In this document: positions 6,077-10,873 of the stretch, one piece after another | Layout: each line of letters opens with the position of its first letter | Position numbering within the stretch: position 1 is the first letter of the stretch | NCBI GenBank assembly: GCA_946539175.1 | Contig: CAMNHH010000071.1 | Coordinates: forward strand, 1 to 10,873 | Reading direction: 5' to 3' | DNA from: an uncultured Clostridia bacterium | GTDB taxonomy: Bacteria; Bacillota; Clostridia; Oscillospirales; Oscillospiraceae | Length of the DNA stretch: 10,873 bases | The notes under the pieces: generated by a model | Database searches by the model: none | The model's input: the letters and a program-made list of their open reading frames with translations, nothing else | What the model was told of the DNA's origin: nothing | Position numbers and translations under genes: made by a program

Positions 6077-8461
6077 ATGAACCTTTCCAGAAAATGGCTT
6101 TCCGAGTTCGTAGACGTGCAGGCCTCCGACCGGGAATACGCTGAAACCATGACCATCGCCGGGCAGAAGGTGGAGACCACCACCCGCCTGGACCAGGAGC
6201 TGAAAAACGTGAAGGTGGGCAGGGTGCTGTCCATCGTCCGCCACGAGAATTCCGACCACATGTGGGTCTGCCAGATCGACGTGGGCGAGGCCGAGCCCGT
6301 CCAGATCGTCACCGGCGCCCAGAACGTCCGCGAGGGGGATCTGGTGCCCGCCGCCCTGCACAACGCCTGGCTGGCCGGGGGCACCCACATCACCAAGGGC
6401 AAGCTGCGGGGCGTGGCCTCCAACGGCATGCTCTGCTCCATCCAGGAGCTGGGCCTCACGAAGAACGATTATCCCGACGCCTGCGAGGATGGCATCTGGA
6501 TCCTGAACGGCGAGGACGCCTATGTGGGGCAGGACATCAACGAGCTGATCGGCAACGACGACAGCATCGTGGAGTTCGAGATCACCAACAACCGCCCCGA
6601 CTGCTACAGTCTGATCGGTCTGGCCCGGGAGACCGCCGCGGCCTTCAACGTCCCCCTGAAGCTCCACGAGCCCGTGGTCAAGGGCGGCGGCCCCGGCTGC
6701 CTGCCGGAGCTGCTGGACGTGGAGACCCCGGACCCGGACCTCTGCCTGCGCTACACCGCCCGGATGGTGCGGAACGTGAAGATCGGCCCCTCCCCCAAGT
6801 GGATGCGCCAGCGGCTCCGCGCCGCCGGGATTCGGCCCATCAACAACATCGTGGACATCACCAACTACGTGATGGTGGAGTACGGCCAGCCCATGCACGC
6901 CTTTGACTACCGCTACGTGGGCGGCGGCAGGATCATCGTCCGCCGGGCGGGCGAGGACAAGACCCTCACCACCCTGGACGGCAATCTCCGGAGACTGAGC
7001 CCGGATATGCTGGTGATCGCTGACGAGACCAAGCCCGTGGGCCTGGCCGGCATCATGGGCGGCGAAAACTCCGAGATCGCCCCCGACACCGTGGACGTGG
7101 TCTTTGAGTCCGCCAACTTCGACGGCACCTCCATCCGCAAGACCGCCCTGGCTCTGGGCATGCGAACCGAGGCCTCCGCCAAATTCGAGAAGAACATCGA
7201 CCCCATGCTGACCCTGCCCGCGGTGAACCGCGCCTGCGAGCTGGTGGAGCTGCTGGGGGCCGGCGAGGTGCTGGACGGCGTCATCGACATTCTGAACTAC
7301 ATCCCCGAGCCCGTCACCCTGCCCCTGGAGCCGGAGAAGATCAACGCCCTGCTGGGCACCGAAATCTCCGAGGCAGATATGATCGAGTATCTGCGCCGGG
7401 AGCAGGTCCCCGTGGAGGACGGCCTGATCCGGGTCCCCTCCTGGCGGCCCGACCTGCGGCGGATGGCGGATATTGCCGAGGAGGTGGCCCGCTTCTACGG
7501 CTACAACGAGATCCCCACCACCCTGATGCGGGGCGCCACCACCCGGGGCGGCTATTCCGACAGCCAGAAGCTGGAGAACAAGGCCGGCTCAGCCGCCCGG
7601 GCTCTGGGCTGCAGCGAGATCATCACCTATTCCTTCGTCTCCCCTGCCGGGCTGGATCTGATCCGGGCCCCCAAGGACGACCCCAGGCGCAATCAGATCA
7701 AGCTGCTGAACCCCCTGGGGGAGGACAGCTCCGTGATGCGGACCACCGGAATCCCCTCCATGCTGGAGATCCTGGCCCGGAACAACGCCTATCACAACAA
7801 GGCCGCCCGGCTCTACGAGCTGGCCAAGATCTATCTGCCCGTGGAGGGCCAGCCCCTGCCCCGCGAGCCCAAGCTGCTGATGCTGGGCGCCTACGGCCCC
7901 GACGAGAGCTTCTACAGCCTGAAGGGCATGGTGGAGGGCATTCTGTCCCAGCTCAACGCCCAGGCCGCCGACTTTGAGGCCGTCTGCGACGACCCCAGCT
8001 TCCACCCCGGCCGCTGCGCGGCCCTGTACGTGGGCGGCAAGCTGATCGGCAAGCTGGGCCAGATCCATCCTCTGGCCGCCAGGAACTACGGCATGGACTG
8101 CGAGGTCTATGTGGCGGAGCTGAACTTCACGGATCTGTTGACGGTGCTGGCCCCGGAGAAGACCTTCACCGCCCTGCCCCGCTTCCCCGCCAGCAGCCGG
8201 GATCTGTCCGTCACCTGCGCCGAGAACGTCACCGTGGGCGCTCTGGAGGCCTGCATCACCAAGGCCGCCGGGAGGCTTCTGAAGGAGATCAAGCTCTTTG
8301 ATATCTACCGGGGCGTGGGCATTCTGCCCGGCATGAAGAGCGTGGCCTTCTCCCTGAGCTTCCGGGCCGAGGACCGGACCCTCACCGACGCGGACATCGA
8401 GCCCGCCATGGAGAAGGTGCTGAAGGCGCTGGAGGCTGAGCTGCACGCCTTCAGACGCTGA
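6077..8461 (+). CDS. pheT: Phenylalanyl-tRNA synthetase beta subunit
   Basis: This 794-aa beta chain pairs with PheS to form the tetrameric enzyme. Domains in order: an N-terminal part and EMAP/OB-type tRNA-binding domain (about 40-150, with SNGMLCSIQELGL at 115-127), the B3/B4 editing domain (about 210-385, around NNIVDITNYVMVEYGQPMHAFD) that removes mischarged tyrosine in known homologues, a B5 domain (about 405-480), a catalytic-like core (about 490-685) with NPLGEDSSVMRTT, and a C-terminal ferredoxin-fold anticodon-binding domain (about 700-794) beginning near FPASSRDLSVT. Length and order are standard. AGGAGG (6061-6066) lies 10 nt before the ATG, and the gap from pheS is 19 nt, so both are translated from the same T-box-controlled transcript. 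Nothing is missing or broken. Confidence 0.97.
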   Translation: MNLSRKWLSEFVDVQASDREYAETMTIAGQKVETTTRLDQELKNVKVGRVLSIVRHENSDHMWVCQIDVGEAEPVQIVTGAQNVREGDLVPAALHNAWLAGGTHITKGKLRGVASNGMLCSIQELGLTKNDYPDACEDGIWILNGEDAYVGQDINELIGNDDSIVEFEITNNRPDCYSLIGLARETAAAFNVPLKLHEPVVKGGGPGCLPELLDVETPDPDLCLRYTARMVRNVKIGPSPKWMRQRLRAAGIRPINNIVDITNYVMVEYGQPMHAFDYRYVGGGRIIVRRAGEDKTLTTLDGNLRRLSPDMLVIADETKPVGLAGIMGGENSEIAPDTVDVVFESANFDGTSIRKTALALGMRTEASAKFEKNIDPMLTLPAVNRACELVELLGAGEVLDGVIDILNYIPEPVTLPLEPEKINALLGTEISEADMIEYLRREQVPVEDGLIRVPSWRPDLRRMADIAEEVARFYGYNEIPTTLMRGATTRGGYSDSQKLENKAGSAARALGCSEIITYSFVSPAGLDLIRAPKDDPRRNQIKLLNPLGEDSSVMRTTGIPSMLEILARNNAYHNKAARLYELAKIYLPVEGQPLPREPKLLMLGAYGPDESFYSLKGMVEGILSQLNAQAADFEAVCDDPSFHPGRCAALYVGGKLIGKLGQIHPLAARNYGMDCEVYVAELNFTDLLTVLAPEKTFTALPRFPASSRDLSVTCAENVTVGALEACITKAAGRLLKEIKLFDIYRGVGILPGMKSVAFSLSFRAEDRTLTDADIEPAMEKVLKALEAELHAFRR

Positions 8462-8490
8462 ATTCCAATCATATAGAAGGAGTCAAGAAC

Positions 8491-9336
8491 ATGAAACCCT
8501 ATATCATCAGCGCCGACAGCACCCTGGATATGCCGCCGGAGCTCATCGCCCAATATGACATCCGGGTGATTGCCAGCTATGTGACCATGGGCGACAAAAC
8601 CGTGGCCGACTGGCCGGATCTGACCCAAAAGCAGCTTCTGGACTACGTCAGAACCAGCGGCCAGCTGGCCAAGACCAGCGCCGCCAACCCCGACGACTAC
8701 GAAAAGTGGTTCCGCAAGCTCACCGCCGAGGGCCGCCCCGTAATCCACGTGGCCAAGAGCGCAGGCATCTCCTCCTGCTATCAGAACGCCTGCATGGCGG
8801 CCAAGGAGGTGCCCAACGTCTGGGTGGTGGACTCCAAGAATCTGGCGGGCGGCAGCTCCATGACCATCCTGGCCGCTCTGCGCTCCGGGCCGGAGGACCC
8901 TGCCCAGGCGGCGGCCTTCATGGAGGCCTACCGGGAGCGGATCGAGGGCAGCTTCATCATCGAGACCCTGGAATTCCTCCACAAGGGCGGACGCTGCTCC
9001 ACGGTGGCGGCCCTGGGCGCCAATATCCTAAAGCTGCGGCCGGAGATCGTCTTCGACGGCGGCATCATGCGGGTGGGCAAGAAGTACCGTGGCGTCTACC
9101 GCAAGTGCGTCTACGAATATCTGAACGATCAGCTGGCCAAGCTGGACCGCTACGAAACGGACCTGGTTTACATGAACCACACTCTCCAGGACCAGGCCTT
9201 CCTGGAGGAGCTGAAGGCTTACGTCCGGGAGAAGACCGGCTGCCGGGAGCTGATCGAGCACCCCGCCTCCTCCGCCATCTCCACCCACTGCGGCCCCAAT
9301 ACCTTCGGCATGTTCTTCGTGCGAAAGGAAAAATAA
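8491..9336 (+). CDS. DegV family fatty-acid-binding protein
   Basis: This 281-aa protein is a single-domain member of the DegV (EDD fold) family. Homologues hold one long-chain fatty acid, and some (FakB) present it to the kinase FakA for phosphorylation. Family landmarks: ISADSTLDMPPE near the N-terminus, KTSAANPDDY (61-70, the usual TSQPS region), HVAKSAGISSCYQNA (86-100, the second ligand-contacting serine loop), LHKGGRCS (163-170), and SAISTHCGPNTFGM (261-274) near the C-terminus. There is no signal peptide or membrane helix, so it is cytoplasmic. AAGGAG (8477-8482) lies 8 nt before the ATG. The 29-nt gap after pheT has no terminator, so read-through from the T-box transcript is likely. 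Whether it works with a FakA kinase cannot be judged here, because no kinase gene is in the window. Confidence 0.9.
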   Translation: MKPYIISADSTLDMPPELIAQYDIRVIASYVTMGDKTVADWPDLTQKQLLDYVRTSGQLAKTSAANPDDYEKWFRKLTAEGRPVIHVAKSAGISSCYQNACMAAKEVPNVWVVDSKNLAGGSSMTILAALRSGPEDPAQAAAFMEAYRERIEGSFIIETLEFLHKGGRCSTVAALGANILKLRPEIVFDGGIMRVGKKYRGVYRKCVYEYLNDQLAKLDRYETDLVYMNHTLQDQAFLEELKAYVREKTGCRELIEHPASSAISTHCGPNTFGMFFVRKEK

Positions 9337-9351
9337 TTTACAATTATTCTC

Positions 9352-9380
9352 TTTACAAATCCCACAAAATGGGGTATGAT
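9352..9380 (+). promoter_or_regulatory. Sigma-A type promoter of ireB
   Basis: TTTACA (9352-9357), a 17-nt spacer and TATGAT (9375-9380) lie 30 nt before the ireB start, and transcription should begin near 9387. The promoter starts 15 nt after the degV stop. An AT-rich inverted repeat (9332-9348) overlaps the end of degV and abuts the -35. Confidence 0.75.
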
Positions 9381-9409
9381 AAGAAAAAGGCGCAAAGGAG
9401 GCTGGCCCT

Positions 9410-9655
9410 ATGGAAGACCATACCATCAAATACCGGGTTCCCTCGGAGGATCATGAGGAGATGAAGCGGATCCTCGCTTCTGTCTACGCCTCTCTCACCG
9501 AGAAGGGCTACAATCCCATCAACCAGATCGTAGGCTACCTCCTGTCCGAGGACCCCACCTACATCACCAACCACAACAACGCCAGAGCGATGATCTGCCG
9601 TCTGGACCGGGACGAGCTGCTCTCCGAGCTGGTGAGACACTATCTGTTCAACTGA
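9410..9655 (+). CDS. ireB: IreB family regulatory phosphoprotein (UPF0297)
   Basis: This 81-aa protein matches the IreB/YrzL family along its whole length. The most telling stretches are VYASLTEKGYNPINQIVGYL (26-45), SEDPTYITNHNNAR (46-59) and the ending RDELLSELVRHYL. In Enterococcus faecalis IreB is a small dimeric protein phosphorylated by the PASTA-domain kinase IreK and acts as a negative regulator of cephalosporin resistance. The N-terminus here is short (MEDHTIKYRV). By eye T5 aligns with the second of the two known phosphorylated threonines, and the first has no counterpart. AAAGGAGG (9394-9401) lies 8 nt before the ATG. The gene has its own promoter and terminator, so it is probably transcribed alone. 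In many Firmicutes it is next to ruvX and a DUF1292 gene, which are absent here. Confidence 0.93.
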   Translation: MEDHTIKYRVPSEDHEEMKRILASVYASLTEKGYNPINQIVGYLLSEDPTYITNHNNARAMICRLDRDELLSELVRHYLFN

Positions 9656-9678
9656 TCCGGTCACCCATTCAGACAACG

Positions 9679-9712
9679 CGGGGAGTCTGCGGCGCAGGCT
9701 CCCCGTTTTGTT
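9679..9712 (+). terminator. Intrinsic terminator of ireB
   Basis: A 12-bp stem (9679-9690 with 9694-9705, one G-U pair) closes a 3-nt GGC loop and is followed by TTTTGTT. It starts 23 nt after the ireB stop and separates ireB from the next transcription unit. Confidence 0.88.
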
Positions 9713-9784
9713 GAGCGCGGCTCCGCTCCGGCGCGACCCGCTCCTTTGTTTCATACGTACCCCGCTTTTCCCGTAAAAAACGTC

Positions 9785-9797
9785 ATTTGGACCAAAT
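9785..9797. repeat. Inverted repeat ATTTGG-A-CCAAAT (distal copy)
   Basis: A perfect 6-1-6 palindrome lies about 57 bp upstream of the -35 of the next promoter. The same half-sites recur, with wider spacing, over the transcription start at 9881-9900. It is possibly a binding site; no protein is assigned. Confidence 0.5.
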
Positions 9798-9853
9798 TTC
9801 CTCTGAAAAATGTGAACGTTCTGCAATATTTTGTGAATTTTCCGCCTTGGGGG

Positions 9854-9882
9854 TTGACAAACCCATTTCAATGAGTTACAAT
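9854..9882 (+). promoter_or_regulatory. Strong sigma-A type promoter of the 95-aa unknown gene
   Basis: A perfect TTGACA (9854-9859), a 17-nt spacer and TACAAT (9877-9882) predict a start near 9889. That gives a leader of about 24 nt and rules out in-frame start codons further upstream. The approach to the promoter (about 9775-9850) is AT-rich, unlike the surrounding genes. Confidence 0.88.
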
Positions 9883-9900
9883 TTGGTTACATTTCCAAAT
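9881..9900. repeat. Inverted repeat ATTTGG-N8-CCAAAT over the transcription start
   Basis: Perfect 6-bp half-sites with an 8-nt spacer run from the last bases of the -10 element to the base before the AGGAGG ribosome binding site. Because the expected transcript starts inside the repeat, it cannot form a full RNA hairpin. A DNA operator is the likelier role. Confidence 0.5.
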
Positions 9901-9912
9901 AGGAGGTGCTTT

Positions 9913-10200
9913 ATGTCTGAACAAAACGGCCTGACCTATAAGGGTCATCCCCTGATGCGTAAGGACAACATGGTCTACTACGGCTCCATGGCCGATAAAT
10001 ATATCGTCATCATGCAGATCCTGGAGTCCAAGGACTTTCAGGACGTGAGCCTGGCAAGCAAGGTTTCGGTGCAGCTTCAGCTCACCGACCAGAGCGTCCG
10101 ACCCAAAGATCGAATCATCAAAAAAAGCGAGAAGGACGGCTTCTACACAGCTCTTGACGTTGGCTGTGTGTGGCTCGAAAGAGCCTTAGCCTCCAAGTAA
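9913..10200 (+). CDS. Conserved-looking hypothetical protein, 95 aa
   Basis: I do not recognise a named family for this small soluble protein. It has no signal peptide, membrane helix, cysteine pair or known catalytic motif. What can be seen is a charged N-terminus (TYKGHPLMRKDNMVYYG), a hydrophobic YIVIMQI stretch (30-36), a segment of alternating residues around VSVQLQLTD (51-59) that could form a beta strand, a basic patch RPKDRIIKKSEK (63-74), and a C-terminal helix-like VWLERALASK. The start at 9913 has AGGAGGTG (9901-9908) directly upstream and lies about 24 nt into the predicted transcript. An in-frame ATG at 9787 precedes the promoter and is rejected. Codon use looks native and the ribosome site and promoter are strong, so it is probably well expressed. 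It lies 19 nt before the secreted SH3-domain gene, in the same direction, so the two may be cotranscribed. Confidence 0.85.
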   Translation: MSEQNGLTYKGHPLMRKDNMVYYGSMADKYIVIMQILESKDFQDVSLASKVSVQLQLTDQSVRPKDRIIKKSEKDGFYTALDVGCVWLERALASK

Positions 10201-10219
10201 TCGGAAAGCGAGGGTACCT

Positions 10220-10873
10220 ATGAAACGTAACTTCACCAGATTGATCGCCCTGATCCTGGCCGTCAGCATGCTGGCAGGCTTTGCGCTCCCGGCCAGCGCA
10301 ACCGAGCTGAAAACCGGCATCGGCGTAGTCACCGCCTCCTCCCTGCGGCTCCGGGCCGCCGCCTCCACCGACAGCGAGATCCTTGCCACCGCCGCCGGCG
10401 GCGACAACGTGGTCATCATCCGGGAGGTGGGAGACTGGTATCTGGTCAACTTCAATCTCGAGATCGGCTACATGCACAAGGACTACGTCGAGTTCAACGA
10501 CGTGAAAAACGTCAAGCTCGGTTACGCCATGTTCGACTCCGCCAGCAACGTCCGCACCGGCCCCGGCACGGACAACGACATTCTGGTCCAGGCCCCCAAG
10601 GGCGAGACCTGCTTCATCATCGGCTTCAATTCCGATTGGTACAAGGTCTCCTTCAACGGCCAGATCGGCTACGTCCGTTCCGACCTGCTGACCCTGCTGG
10701 AGGTCCCCTACAACAACGCCGGCAGCCCCGGCAACACCTACAAGGAAGACGACCGCGCCGCGGAGTCTGACAAGACTGAGAGCAGCAAGAGCGAGAGCGG
10801 CAAAACTGAGAGCAGCGAGAGCGACAAAACTGAAAGCAGCAAGAGCGAGAGCAGCAAGGCTGAAAGCAGCAAG
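10220..10873 (+). CDS. Secreted SH3-domain protein, N-terminal part (runs off the window)
   Basis: An open frame runs from ATG 10220 to the window end, giving 218 residues with no stop. Residues 1-27 form a clear signal peptide: KRNFTR, a hydrophobic core LIALILAVSMLAGFAL, and cleavage after ASA. Two bacterial SH3-like (SH3b) domains follow, at about 34-92 and 98-160. Each has the family pattern LRLRAAAS or NVRTGPGT, then a DWY or DWYKVSF strand and a final IGYMHKDY or IGYVRSDL. Such domains commonly bind cell-wall peptides and often precede NlpC/P60 or amidase domains. After a Gly/Asn/Pro linker, residues 182-218 are a Ser/Glu/Lys repeat. Any enzymatic domain lies beyond the window, so wall hydrolase is only a possibility. 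The ribosome site is modest (GAGGG at 10210-10214, 5 nt before ATG). Confidence 0.9.
   Translation, partial: MKRNFTRLIALILAVSMLAGFALPASATELKTGIGVVTASSLRLRAAASTDSEILATAAGGDNVVIIREVGDWYLVNFNLEIGYMHKDYVEFNDVKNVKLGYAMFDSASNVRTGPGTDNDILVQAPKGETCFIIGFNSDWYKVSFNGQIGYVRSDLLTLLEVPYNNAGSPGNTYKEDDRAAESDKTESSKSESGKTESSESDKTESSKSESSKAESSK
10763..10873 (+). repeat. Ser/Glu/Lys tandem repeat within the SH3 protein gene
   Basis: From about residue 182 the coding sequence is built from near-copies of GAGAGCAGCAAG. The protein units are KTESSKSESG, KTESSESD, KTESSKSESS and KAESSK, a 10/8/10-residue pattern. It encodes a charged, probably disordered linker and continues past the window edge, so its full length is unknown. 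Confidence 0.85.

Noticed and set aside
5828..6898. A 356-codon open frame on the - strand across the pheS-pheT junction
   Set aside because: It is antisense to two well-supported synthetase genes, and its His/Gly/Val-rich composition is typical of shadow frames.
9814..9821. GAACGTTC palindrome considered as a LexA (SOS) box
   Set aside because: Firmicute LexA sites need about four bases between GAAC and GTTC. Here there is no spacer.
9787..9912. N-terminal extension of the 95-aa protein from ATG 9787
   Set aside because: It would begin upstream of the promoter, whereas ATG 9913 has a perfect AGGAGG site and a short leader.

Overview
The window is about 65% GC and its genes look like those of an anaerobic gut Firmicute of the Clostridia, most likely in the Oscillospiraceae. 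This rests on four things: a T-box leader ahead of pheST, an IreB (UPF0297) gene, strong AGGAGG ribosome binding sites with sigma-A type promoters, and the protein sequences themselves. I cannot name a species. Most of the window is ordinary chromosomal housekeeping DNA. I see no rRNA, tRNA, CRISPR, insertion sequence or phage genes.

Layout. (1) 1-476, +: the 3' end of glycine C-acetyltransferase (kbl), followed by a 15-bp hairpin terminator that it shares with the convergent operon. (2) 560-4507, -: a compact three-gene operon encoding a small XRE/HTH regulator and two ABC exporter half-transporters. The regulator overlaps the first transporter gene by 4 nt, and the two transporter genes overlap by 8 nt. 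A strong promoter (TTGACA-17-TATGAT) lies upstream, with an inverted repeat just downstream of the expected transcription start. The two ABC proteins have complementary defects, one in the Walker B glutamate and the other in the signature motif. That is the pattern of a heterodimeric exporter with one working ATP site. (3) 4663-9336, +: a divergent promoter, a T-box riboswitch with an intrinsic terminator, pheS, pheT and a DegV-family gene, apparently one transcript. (4) 9352-9705, +: ireB with its own promoter and terminator. (5) 9854-10873, +: a strong promoter flanked by two ATTTGG/CCAAAT inverted repeats, a 95-aa protein of unknown function, and the start of a secreted two-SH3-domain protein that runs off the window inside a Ser/Glu/Lys repeat.

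How the parts work together. The T-box should sense uncharged tRNA-Phe and let transcription read into pheST, and probably degV, when phenylalanine is short. The HTH regulator probably controls its own operon and the exporter with it. IreB is known elsewhere as a substrate of the PASTA kinase IreK in cell-envelope stress control. The SH3-domain protein is probably exported and binds the cell wall.

I found no clear new multi-gene system. The best leads are the unresolved specifier register of the pheS T-box (TTC or TCC), the self-regulated exporter operon, and the unknown 95-aa gene with its paired operator-like repeats and secreted SH3 partner.
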